23,975 nucleotides of DNA from DASWNP01 sp036399175 (lineage in GTDB: Bacteria; Acidobacteriota; Blastocatellia; Pyrinomonadales; Pyrinomonadaceae), in NCBI GenBank assembly GCA_036399175.1, contig DASWNP010000007.1, positions 1-23,975 of the forward strand. Direction: 5' to 3'. The notes under the pieces were generated by a model. That model worked only from the letters and a program-made list of their open reading frames with translations, did not search any database and had not been told where the DNA came from. Positions 1 through 7,036 of this stretch are shown in pieces; within the stretch, counting starts at the first letter, position 1, and every line of letters starts with the position of its first letter. The position numbers and the translations under genes were made by a program.

Positions 1-705
1 CTGCGGCTTGTCCTGCTTGGGTTTGGAGCCTCCGCCCTTGCCTTTGTTCATGCCTGCCGTGCCGGGGTCTGGCTTTTCTTCTTCCTTTGGAATCTCTGTA
101 TCGAGCATCTGGACGAGTTCTAATTGCTCTTCGTCGGCGGCCACGGAAGCGGTGCGCTCGGCGCGGAAACGCTCAAGGGCGATGATGGTGCCCACGAGAG
201 AGAAGATAAGAACGAAAGCGGTGAGAGTAGCGATGGCGACGTTACGCTGGGAGAAGAAGCGCCAGGTGAGAGAGCTGTAAGCAGAGGCGGTACGTTTGGA
301 GAAGCCGAGGGGGTCGCGTTTGAATTCAGGCCAGGTGAGCTGGGATTGATGAGCGACTTCGCGGAGTTCTTTAGTCAGACGAGAGGTGAGCCCTTCGTCT
401 GTGAGCATCGTCAGGTGATACTCGCCTCGTGCGTCTGGGGCGGCGTGGTTGTGTCTGTTCGGCAGAGCTTCCTGAATCAACATAGCTTTGAGCCTTTCGT
501 GATAATCGAGCCAGTAGCTTTCTTCGGGCATGGAGGCTTGAGATGCACGGTCGAAGACGTGCAGAGTCTCGGCCAGCGAGCGGTATTGAGCCTGACAGGA
601 GTGGCAGGCGCGCAGCTCTGTGAGCAGTCGAGTTTTTTGCGCGGCGTCGAGTTCGTCGAAGAGAAGATCGACGAGTCTTTCTTCCGTGTGCTGGCAATCG
701 TGCAT
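1..705 (-). CDS. Putative membrane anti-sigma factor (3' end beyond window)
   Basis: Open reading frame of 235 codons running off the left edge with no stop, so the C-terminus is missing. ATG at 705 follows a GGAG about 7 nt upstream, and the gene starts 18 nt after the stop of the ECF sigma gene, the usual sigma/anti-sigma arrangement. The N-terminus is short and acidic with Cys4 and a CHSC pair (C34, C37), resembling a zinc-binding anti-sigma (ZAS) domain. The His expected four residues before the CxxC is Glu (E30), so the metal site may be degenerate. One membrane helix spans about 156-177. The following tail is acidic and then Gly/Lys/Pro-rich (about 190-235), presumably on the far side of the membrane. 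Inferred role: hold the neighbouring sigma factor at the membrane until a signal arrives. A generic zinc-finger membrane protein is the alternative. Confidence 0.7.
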   Translation of the reverse strand, partial: MHDCQHTEERLVDLLFDELDAAQKTRLLTELRACHSCQAQYRSLAETLHVFDRASQASMPEESYWLDYHERLKAMLIQEALPNRHNHAAPDARGEYHLTMLTDEGLTSRLTKELREVAHQSQLTWPEFKRDPLGFSKRTASAYSSLTWRFFSQRNVAIATLTAFVLIFSLVGTIIALERFRAERTASVAADEEQLELVQMLDTEIPKEEEKPDPGTAGMNKGKGGGSKPKQDKPQ

Positions 706-723
706 GGCTATCTCCAAAAGAAC

Positions 724-1347
724 TTAACCTTTTTCACTAGCGGCGTAAGGGGCGACGCTATCGCTCGCGCCGACGCCGATGCCGAGATGCTGTCGCAGCT
801 TCGAGACGGCGCGAAAGAGAGATTTCTTGACCGTTCCGGTCGAGCATCCGAAGGCTCTTGAAATCTCTTCGTATGTCATTCCCTCTCGATGCTTGAGCAG
901 AAACATGAGGCGCGAGTGGGGCGTCAGCTCGCCGAGCGCACGCATGACGCGCTCGACGAGAATCTTCTGTTCGAGTCGGTCTTCGGCGTCGATGCCGGAG
1001 GCGGAAGCATGGAGGGTCGTCTCGTCGAGCGTCTCTAAATCTCTGAGGTCGATGTTTATCTTCTCGTCGCCGCTCATCACGGTCAGCTCCCGACGGTGGT
1101 TGAGAAAAGCGTTAATCGTTATCTGTCGAAGCCAGGTGTAGAAGCTGGCTTCGCCTCTGAATTTGCCGAGGCTTCGGAAAGCCCTGAGCCAGACTTCCTG
1201 CGAGAGGTCTTCGGCGTCGTGCGGGTTGCGGCAGTAGTGGAGCGCGAGCAGGTAGATGCGTCTCTGGTAACTCTTCGCCAACTCACAGAAGGCTTCCACG
1301 TCGCCGCTCTGTGCGCGCCCGACCAATTCGTGTTCGCTGGTGCTCAA
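724..1347 (-). CDS. RNA polymerase sigma factor, ECF (RpoE-like) family
   Basis: 207 aa, typical ECF length. Region sigma-2 spans about residues 20-85, with the core-binding helix DAEDLSQEVWLRAFR (44-58) and WLRQITIN following. Region sigma-4 spans about 130-188 and has a clear helix-turn-helix (HREGMTYEEISRAFGCSTGTV). Only a loop of about 45 residues joins them, so sigma-1 and sigma-3 are absent, as expected for ECF factors. The start is a TTG at 1347 with an AAGGGA stretch 8-10 nt upstream; no ATG lies nearby in frame. The next gene downstream encodes a one-helix protein with a CxxC, consistent with a cognate anti-sigma. It should direct RNA polymerase to a stress or envelope regulon, but the regulon cannot be read from this window. 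Confidence 0.92.
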   Translation of the reverse strand: MSTSEHELVGRAQSGDVEAFCELAKSYQRRIYLLALHYCRNPHDAEDLSQEVWLRAFRSLGKFRGEASFYTWLRQITINAFLNHRRELTVMSGDEKINIDLRDLETLDETTLHASASGIDAEDRLEQKILVERVMRALGELTPHSRLMFLLKHREGMTYEEISRAFGCSTGTVKKSLFRAVSKLRQHLGIGVGASDSVAPYAASEKG

Positions 1348-1561
1348 CTCGGATTCCCTTCGCGTCAGGTTGTTTCTATAGACACGCGGGGCGCAGATTT
1401 GGTTGGCAGGGAAATTTCAATTTCTTTAACTGTTTCAGTAGAACTTCTGTCGGGAGGGGGAGTTGCCTTGCAGGGGCAGTATGGCGTGACCTCCTTCGTA
1501 GCTCTGCCTATCATTCTCCGACGCGTAAAGCGCGCCGTAATTAAACTCACAATACAAAAAA

Positions 1562-1582
1562 GGGCGCTCCGAGTGAGCGCCC
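1562..1582 (-). terminator. Intrinsic terminator of the 1609-2881 operon
   Basis: Perfect 8-bp GC-rich stem GGGCGCTC/GAGCGCCC with a 5-nt loop. In the minus-strand direction it is followed at once by six T residues (A run at 1556-1561). It lies 26 nt past the stop of the small membrane protein gene. On the plus strand there is no T-run. Confidence 0.88.
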
Positions 1583-1608
1583 CTTGCCTGACCGTCGATT
1601 GCAACCCT

Positions 1609-1860
1609 CTACGGCTTTGGCCGTAGAAGAGAGTTGAAACCTGTAGCCGCCAGAGCACCAAGAGTGCACCATATGAACCATGTGCTGAAGGCTATGCGCG
1701 TTCCGCTCGTCGTCCACAGCATAAGCGGGTACTGCGCGACGAGCAGCACCAACACGCCGAGACCATTGGCGACCGATTCCGACAATCGTCGTCGAACGAC
1801 TCGAAAGACAACGACTGAAGCCATGAGCCCTAGAGCATAGATCAAAACAGATGTAATCAT
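1609..1860 (-). CDS. Small hydrophobic membrane protein, unknown function
   Basis: 83 aa from the ATG at 1860. That start is preferred because AGGTGA sits 5 nt upstream; a GTG at 1869 and an ATG at 1866 are in-frame alternatives. Three hydrophobic stretches at roughly residues 3-17, 31-48 and 57-73 suggest a two- to three-pass inner-membrane protein; a basic RRR patch follows the first. It starts 12 nt after the stop of the upstream Cys-tailed protein and is followed by a strong terminator, so it is the last gene of that operon. I do not recognise a family. If the upstream protein is bacteriocin-like, this would be the natural place for an immunity or export partner, but that is inference from position and topology only. 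Confidence 0.6.
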   Translation of the reverse strand: MITSVLIYALGLMASVVVFRVVRRRLSESVANGLGVLVLLVAQYPLMLWTTSGTRIAFSTWFIWCTLGALAATGFNSLLRPKP

Positions 1861-1872
1861 GCTCATCACCTG

Positions 1873-2742
1873 TTAGTTGCTAAACATCGTGGGAATGGCG
1901 GCAACTGCCGCACCGACGCACCATCCGCCGACGCAGTGGAATGTCCATGGCCCGGCGATGCGGCAGGCGGCGGCGGCGCCAGCGCAACCAAATGCCACGT
2001 TCACTGCGTAACGCTGCACCTGCGGCGGCATCGGCGGATACCTGTAACCAGTATAGCGCCCCGTCCGCGTATCATACTGAAAGGCTGGAGGGCTGAGTCC
2101 CCACTGCACTGGACGGAAACCGGCTGGGGCAAACGCCATCCTGCTCCCAACAGGTAGGAAACTCGTCCGCCCGAAAGTTACCTTGCCGAGCCGTGATATT
2201 TGTTGTTCCATCATCGGCGACTGACGCAACTGCCTTTGCTGGTATTCACGATTAGGCTGTTCTTCGAGACTGATGCCCCATCGGAAATACTGATCGTCAA
2301 TCATGCCTTCCTGCCAGTCTAGCCAGCTTGCGCCGTCCTGATAGGAGACCTCAAACACAACCTCCCAATTGCCGTCAGAGTATGGATCACGCATTGCTAC
2401 GTCGAAGGTACGCCGATCAATGACGTTACCATATTGATCGTAATGAGTGGCAATAACAGTTCCCTGCCACTCGTTGCCTTGGTGATACGAGGGAATAAAT
2501 GTCGCCTCAAAACCGTCGCCACTAATAGTATCCTGCGGTCTCAAACTCGCCTTCTGGAAGATGCGCCGAAGCTCGCTGTTCTTATGAACCGCAACCTGTT
2601 CAACAGTGCCGCTAATCACTAGCGCATCTTCTATCTTGGGGCTACGACCGTTCCGCTCGAAAGCTCTCAGAGCTTCGCGCACATCCTTATCCTGTTCTTT
2701 CAGTTTCTTGACGTATGCGGCAACTTCAGCACCCGACTTCAC
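1873..2742 (-). CDS. Unrecognised protein with hydrophobic four-Cys C-terminal tail; probably the body of a frameshifted secreted protein
   Basis: 289 codons from a GTG at 2742 that has no Shine-Dalgarno. Residues 1-35 are a Lys/Glu-rich helix. About 40-155 look like a soluble beta-rich domain with many aromatics, and 165-245 are Gln/Pro/Tyr-rich. The last 40 residues are abruptly hydrophobic, rich in Gly/Ala, with C253, C260, C270 and C275. That tail resembles in composition the Cys-rich hydrophobic cores of halocin-C8-type precursors, but no family can be assigned. The frame stays open upstream of the GTG to about 2800 with sensible Lys-rich sequence. The 51-aa signal-peptide ORF at 2726-2881 ends inside this gene in another frame. 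One extra base between about 2745 and 2800 would explain both ORFs as a single pre-protein of about 1873-2881. The start given here is therefore provisional. Confidence 0.6.
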   Translation of the reverse strand: MKSGAEVAAYVKKLKEQDKDVREALRAFERNGRSPKIEDALVISGTVEQVAVHKNSELRRIFQKASLRPQDTISGDGFEATFIPSYHQGNEWQGTVIATHYDQYGNVIDRRTFDVAMRDPYSDGNWEVVFEVSYQDGASWLDWQEGMIDDQYFRWGISLEEQPNREYQQRQLRQSPMMEQQISRLGKVTFGRTSFLPVGSRMAFAPAGFRPVQWGLSPPAFQYDTRTGRYTGYRYPPMPPQVQRYAVNVAFGCAGAAAACRIAGPWTFHCVGGWCVGAAVAAIPTMFSN

Positions 2743-2881
2743 TACCGCATTTTTGACATTCTTTTGTTTGTCTTTTTGGGTTGACGCACTCGTTCATAGC
2801 ATATGGCATGACTGGCACGGAGAGCCCTAGCACGATTGTAACGAGGGCGAGGCTCATCATTATACGCACAATTTTCTTCAT
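2726..2881 (-). CDS. Signal-peptide ORF, probable 5' part of the frameshifted gene 1873-2881
   Basis: 51 aa from the ATG at 2881, which follows a consensus AAGGAG 6 nt upstream; this is the best ribosome binding site in the region. Residues 1-28 are a textbook Sec signal peptide: KK, a long Leu/Val/Ile core, and a VMPYA cleavage region. The remaining 23 residues have four Cys (MNECV, then ECQKC, then GC) and end by overlapping the GTG of the next ORF by 17 nt. Two readings are possible. It may be a small secreted Cys-rich peptide, or the leader of the larger protein separated from it by a +1 shift. I favour the second, because the larger ORF lacks both an SD and a leader, while this one has both and little else. 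Confidence 0.6.
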   Translation of the reverse strand: MKKIVRIMMSLALVTIVLGLSVPVMPYAMNECVNPKRQTKECQKCGSEVGC

Positions 2882-3371
2882 CGGAATCTCCTTAGAGGTT
2901 GTGACCCCGCCGGATTGCGCGCTAAGATGTTTATGGTTGAATAACACATCTTCTGCGTGTCAAAACGGCAGAGTTTGTGTTATTAACAAGAGAAGCCCTG
3001 CTGTTACCGGCAAGTAACAACAGGGCTTTCGTTTAAGGAGAGCGAACAGATTTTAAGACCATCTTCCGCCGAGTAGTACATCCCCTCACGACAGAAAAGA
3101 GTGGAAATCTCGGTTAACAGACAAGGCGCATTGTGAGTGAAATGCAATATCATTCACCTTGAAATTTTTTGTTATTGAATCGAACGAGTCTGAGGAACTC
3201 GCCCGCAAGTTTGAGATTTTTTTAGATTATCATCAACCGAAAAAAGTTGTCCGGAGAAGAATTTTTTGAATCCTCGAAGCAAATCCGCTTTCGCTCGACC
3301 GCAGAGGCGCACTAAATCGTAGCTCGGCTTGTCTATTCTCTTTTTTGAAAACAGGGGGAGATAGAACAAAG
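2882..3371. other. Gene-free stretch with leader hairpins
   Basis: About 490 nt without a convincing gene. It holds two hairpins that would lie in the minus-strand leader of the signal-peptide gene. One is nested, AACACA/TGTGTT at 2943-2948/2976-2981 with TCTGC/GCAGA inside. The other is a 14-bp stem at 2994-3007/3014-3027 with one mismatch and a 6-nt loop. The second is followed on the plus strand by TTTCGTTT and could work as a plus-strand terminator, but no plus-strand gene leads into it. The rest (3035-3371) is AT-rich with short A/T runs; only short, unconvincing reading frames are present. Confidence 0.5.
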
Positions 3372-3400
3372 AGGCTCGCATCGTTTCGAGATGCGAGCCT
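3372..3400 (-). terminator. Intrinsic terminator downstream of the SPFH gene
   Basis: Perfect 11-bp stem AGGCTCGCATC/GATGCGAGCCT with a 7-nt loop, 41 nt past the SPFH stop codon. On the minus strand it is followed by the moderately T-rich CTTTGTTCTA. A plausible end for the 3442-6400 transcript. Confidence 0.7.
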
Positions 3401-3441
3401 TTCAGTCGAGTTTCGGTTCAAAATATCGGACGGCTACGAAA

Positions 3442-5646
3442 TCAGACGCCCTGCTTTGAAGAATTCTTCGAGCCGTTCTCAGAGCCATTCGCATTGAGGC
3501 GGTCGCGGAAGAGGTTGAGGAGAAGAAGCGTGCCGATGCCTCCGCCCGCGCCGTCAGCACCGCCGCCGGAGGCCATCACGTCGGGAGTGATGCGGACGCC
3601 TTTTTCGCCGATGACCCGGAGAGTTTCAACAAGTGCGACGCCCTGTGCGCCGAGCGCGTTGACCTGTTCGTGATAGGCGACGCCCTGCGCCTCGCCCATG
3701 AGTCGGACTTTCTCGGCCTCGGCCTTGCCGGTGGCGAGGATGTAGTGCGCCTCGCCGTCGGCTTCGGCCTTGCGCTGCTCTGAGCGTTTGGCGGCGATGT
3801 CCACGCCGACGGTGGCGGCCATCAGGTCGCGCTGGTTATCGGCCTGCGCGCTGATGCGTGCCAGTTGGATGCGCTTCTCTTCTGCCTCGCGCTGCGCGTC
3901 GTACATATTCTGTCGCTGCTCGGCGAGAATCTTCTCGGTCTGCGTCTTCATCAGCTCTTCGGGCAGGTGGATGTGGCAGATGAGCACGTTGACGACATCG
4001 ACGTGATACTTCAAGAGATGCGCGCGGACGCGAGCTTCGGCGCGCTCCTGCTCCTCGTGTCGATTTTGCAGGTAAGCCATCGCGGAGGATTCCGACGCCT
4101 GGTTGCGGAAGATGGAGTCGATGAGCGGGTGCATGACGTTCTGGATGAGGCGGTCAACCGAGCCGATTTTGGCGACCATGAAGGGCGCGTCCTCCGGCTT
4201 GACGCGGAAGACGACGCGGACTTCGAGCTGCATCGTGAAGCCGTCTTTCGAGATGACCTCGAAGGGATTGAAGGTGTCGGCCTCTTCGCCCGCCGTCCAT
4301 TCGACGGTCTGGTTGGTGGTCGGAATGACAATCGGCGTCAGGGCGAGAGTGTTGACGTAATACTTGCCGGGGCCCACGACCGCTTCCTGTATGCCCCGGA
4401 AGCCTTCGGGGACGACGTAGGCTTCGTGCGCGCCTTCGTCGAGGCGTCGGTCGGCGGGGTCGCCGAGCGTCAGCTCCTCCTGAATCTCCGTGACGGTGCG
4501 ATTTTCCGTGTCGAGCTTGTCGAGCCGTTGCGCCGCCGCTTCGACCTGCTCCTGCTCTTCACGTTCCAGACGCTCGCGCACCTTCGCCGCCATCTGCTTG
4601 CGTACCTCTTCGGACGGGTCTTTGCCGACGTTCGAGACGATGACGGCGACCTCGCCGGGGCGCACCTCTTTGGCCGATTCGGGAATCATCTTGAAGAGAA
4701 GCGGATTGATGTAGTAAGTGCCGGGCAGAAGGATGTCCTTCTGCGGCCCGCGCTGGCCGCCGCGACGGATGAACTCGTTGCTGTCCTGAAAATTGTCGTG
4801 GCCTTCGACGGGCTGTGCGACGTAATCGCGCGGGTCGAGCGGCGCGCCGTCGAGAGCTTCGATGAGACCGATTTGATTCTCGGCGACAACCGTCGCGTCC
4901 GCCGCCCAGACGTTGAAGAGGCCGGGCTTGCGCTCCTGCGCGTTATCGAGTGCGACCGACTCGGTGAGGATGCGGTAAGTGCCCGGCGTGAGAATCTCGA
5001 CCTGCGGCCCTTTCTGTCCGCCTGCGGCGATGAAGAACTCCGCGTCCTGAAAGTTTCCGTGCCCTTCGATGGCCTTGCCGTGCAGGCGGCCTGAATCGAG
5101 CGGCGCTCCGTCTGCCGCCGTCACGATGCCGACCTTGCCGCGCGGAATCATCGTCACCTTCGCAATCGAGACGCGGAAGAGATAAGGGTGAATCGGCCAC
5201 AAGCCCGGCGGAAGCGTGCGAAGCTGTATGCCTTTGACGCCGCCGCGCTTGATGAAGGCGATGGGATCCTGGAAATTGTTGTGCGCGTTTTCGGCGCGGT
5301 CGGGCGCGAAGATTCTGCCCGGCGGCATCGGCTCGCCGTCGATGGCTTCGATGACGCCAAGCTCGTCCGGCGCAATCTCGACGAGCGGAACTTTACGCAC
5401 CACGCGCTCGAACGGGTACTTGATGAAATGCAGCCCCGGTTTCAGCACGTCGGCCTGAATGCCGACCTCACCCTCGGTTGCGACGACACGACCGGGCGGC
5501 ATCTTCGCGCCGATGTAGCGTCGCTCCTTAATGGCTATCTCCTGCGCGCCGACGTTGACGAGCATGCGACTCAGAATCACCAGCAGGACGATGACGGCGA
5601 CCGACAGCACCGCCAGCAGAGGGACGTTGTCAAGAATCGTATTCAT
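3442..5646 (-). CDS. Large SPFH/Band 7 (flotillin-like) membrane protein with triplicated module
   Basis: 734 aa; ATG at 5646 with GAGG 7 nt upstream. An N-terminal membrane helix (about 8-30) anchors the protein. Residues 96-320 contain three copies of a module of about 60 aa: [LI]G[VIL][IV].A.DG.P, then NFQD at 124-127, 198-201 and 285-288, then GG.(K/R)G.Q and L.PG.(Y/W). Part-copies lie at about 45-75 and 412-432. A charged coiled coil covers about 345-380. The SPFH domain proper is about 455-570. A long Glu/Arg/Ala coiled coil (570-665) follows, typical of flotillin oligomerisation, and then a Gly-rich stretch and a Ser/Asn tail. SPFH proteins build membrane microdomain scaffolds or ring cages; this one is longer than usual because of the repeats. 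Its start overlaps the upstream membrane protein by 17 nt, suggesting coupled translation and joint function. Confidence 0.87.
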   Translation of the reverse strand: MNTILDNVPLLAVLSVAVIVLLVILSRMLVNVGAQEIAIKERRYIGAKMPPGRVVATEGEVGIQADVLKPGLHFIKYPFERVVRKVPLVEIAPDELGVIEAIDGEPMPPGRIFAPDRAENAHNNFQDPIAFIKRGGVKGIQLRTLPPGLWPIHPYLFRVSIAKVTMIPRGKVGIVTAADGAPLDSGRLHGKAIEGHGNFQDAEFFIAAGGQKGPQVEILTPGTYRILTESVALDNAQERKPGLFNVWAADATVVAENQIGLIEALDGAPLDPRDYVAQPVEGHDNFQDSNEFIRRGGQRGPQKDILLPGTYYINPLLFKMIPESAKEVRPGEVAVIVSNVGKDPSEEVRKQMAAKVRERLEREEQEQVEAAAQRLDKLDTENRTVTEIQEELTLGDPADRRLDEGAHEAYVVPEGFRGIQEAVVGPGKYYVNTLALTPIVIPTTNQTVEWTAGEEADTFNPFEVISKDGFTMQLEVRVVFRVKPEDAPFMVAKIGSVDRLIQNVMHPLIDSIFRNQASESSAMAYLQNRHEEQERAEARVRAHLLKYHVDVVNVLICHIHLPEELMKTQTEKILAEQRQNMYDAQREAEEKRIQLARISAQADNQRDLMAATVGVDIAAKRSEQRKAEADGEAHYILATGKAEAEKVRLMGEAQGVAYHEQVNALGAQGVALVETLRVIGEKGVRITPDVMASGGGADGAGGGIGTLLLLNLFRDRLNANGSENGSKNSSKQGV

Positions 5647-6400
5647 GTTTTTCCTCTTCGGAAGCAGCCGACTGCTTCAGGGTTTCGGTGGGGATGGATG
5701 CCCGGCGCGCACCGTCGGTCTGGAGGGAGCGACGTGCGTCGGCGAGCGTTTGTTTGAGGACGAAGCCCGCGCCCGAACTCCTCGCTTCGGGCGCGAGCGT
5801 CCAGTAGTGGCTTTCGATTAACGAGCGCAAATCTCCTGCGGGCAGAGCGATTCTCCCCTCGCGCCGGAGACGCAGGACTGCGACTATTGTCTTTTCATAG
5901 ACGGACGCATCGCCCGAGAGCGCGGCGACGTGTAAGACTTCCGGCGTCAGAGCCCTCACGTCGGACGAGCGCTCAAGGATTCGCAGCAAGACTTCGACGA
6001 GCGCACCGCTCGCACGTAAGTTCGCGTGCTCCCTGATAAAAGAGGCCAGCGAGCGCGTCGCTTCTTCGGACGAGGAGACGCGCGCGAGAAGCACGTCGAG
6101 CAATTCGTCGTACAACTCTTCGTCGCCGTCCTCGCGCGCTTCGAGAAGAGCTTCAAAGTCGCCCCGCGCCGCGCGCTCGCGCAAAGAGGCCGCGCGCCGC
6201 TCGCGCTCGTCCGAAGCTTCCGAGAGCGCGCCGCGCTTCCTGCCGTCGTCCGAAGCGTCGCCCGCCCCGAAGAGTCCCCCGTAGCGCATCGGCGGAAGGC
6301 TGATTTGATTCTCTCTGGTAGAGGATGAGCGTTTCGACCTGTAGAGCGCGAAGGTGGTGAGCGCGAGAATTAAGATGGCGATGATGTAAAGGGCAGTCAC
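5630..6400 (-). CDS. Membrane-anchored helical protein of unknown function, paired with SPFH protein
   Basis: 256 aa from a GTG at 6400; no strong SD is visible. Residues 3-20 form one membrane helix followed by basic RSKR, so the bulk faces the cytoplasm. About 60-235 are highly charged and helical, with many Arg/Glu/Ala/Leu repeats resembling an alpha-solenoid or HEAT-like array. I do not recognise the family. The stop codon lies inside the start of the SPFH gene (17-nt overlap), and a candidate promoter lies 74 nt upstream, so the two genes form a unit. A role as assembly partner or regulator of the SPFH scaffold is inference from coupling only. Confidence 0.7.
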   Translation of the reverse strand: MTALYIIAILILALTTFALYRSKRSSSTRENQISLPPMRYGGLFGAGDASDDGRKRGALSEASDERERRAASLRERAARGDFEALLEAREDGDEELYDELLDVLLARVSSSEEATRSLASFIREHANLRASGALVEVLLRILERSSDVRALTPEVLHVAALSGDASVYEKTIVAVLRLRREGRIALPAGDLRSLIESHYWTLAPEARSSGAGFVLKQTLADARRSLQTDGARRASIPTETLKQSAASEEEKHEYDS

Positions 6401-6473
6401 GGGTTCGACGCCTTCAAGCCCTGCCCGGTCGGCTGAAGCTTCTCAGCACCCCTGCGGCGGGCATCACGTCCAG

Positions 6474-6501
6474 AATGTAATACGTTTTCGCGGCCTCACA
6501 A
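6474..6501 (-). promoter_or_regulatory. Candidate sigma-70-type promoter for the 6400-3442 operon
   Basis: On the minus strand TTGTGA (6501-6496), a 16-nt spacer, then TACATT (6479-6474), ending 73 nt before the GTG start. Hexamers match consensus at 4 and 5 positions. No competing gene lies in this gap. Confidence 0.35.
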
Positions 6502-6595
6502 GTTCTTTAATCCGCGCCTGAGAGAAATGTCGAAGCATCGCACAGAAGAGAACGGAAAGAGCGCGCGGGAGAGCGGTCTGCTTCGCACGCCGGGC

Positions 6596-7000
6596 TCAGC
6601 CGAGAGAATCCAGATATTCGAGATAGCGTGTGCGGTCGGCCTCGCTGATTTTAGTTATCCCCGCGCCGAGATGATAGAGACGCCCCTCGTCTTCTTCGAC
6701 AATCTTGTAGTGCATCGGAGCAGCTTCGAGCGCGACGCCGCCCTCTGGAAGCTCAAGCATGACGAGCATCAGGCACGACTCGCGCGGAAGGAATCGCGCG
6801 TCAAGTTTTTCGACGGGGACGACGAGCGACAAACCCGTCCGGCTGATGTCGCGCGTCAGGCACGAGACGCGCAGGAGATTGCCGCCCGCGCTGTCCTCTG
6901 TCCCGGAGCTATAGACCATGATGCCGTTCAGACGCGCCGGGAGCTGAGCTTCGTAGCGCCGCGCGCGGCGTCTCTCCAGACCGTCCCAGAAACGTCTCAT
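6596..7000 (-). CDS. PilZ domain protein, putative c-di-GMP receptor
   Basis: 134 aa, the size of a stand-alone PilZ domain. Both c-di-GMP-binding signatures are present: the N-terminal Arg cluster ERRRARR (residues 9-15, RxxxR) and DISRTG (51-56, D/NxSxxG), about 36 residues apart. The rest alternates as short beta strands, as expected for a PilZ barrel. ATG at 7000 with GAGGT 4-5 nt upstream. It starts 36 nt after the stop of the isoprenoid-synthase-like gene and is likely co-transcribed with it. A c-di-GMP source is encoded elsewhere in the window (GGDEF gene at 19579-20514). The downstream target cannot be told from sequence. Confidence 0.85.
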   Translation of the reverse strand: MRRFWDGLERRRARRYEAQLPARLNGIMVYSSGTEDSAGGNLLRVSCLTRDISRTGLSLVVPVEKLDARFLPRESCLMLVMLELPEGGVALEAAPMHYKIVEEDEGRLYHLGAGITKISEADRTRYLEYLDSLG

Positions 7001-7036
7001 GCCGACCTCATCTCCGCTCGCTTGCGCCGCTGCGCG

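Noticed and set aside
1365..1661. 98-codon minus-strand frame between the small membrane gene and the sigma gene
   Set aside because: It reads through the terminator at 1562-1582 and has no recognisable protein pattern.
3140..3270. Plus-strand frame of about 40 codons with a charged helical sequence (ESNESEELARKFE), and minus-strand frames across 3172-3421
   Set aside because: The plus frame looks protein-like but has no start with SD and no family match; the minus frames cross the SPFH terminator. Too weak to call.
3865..5094. 409-codon plus-strand frame inside the SPFH gene
   Set aside because: Antisense shadow of a GC-rich coding frame; the minus-strand frame has clear SPFH motifs, and this one has no family pattern or SD.
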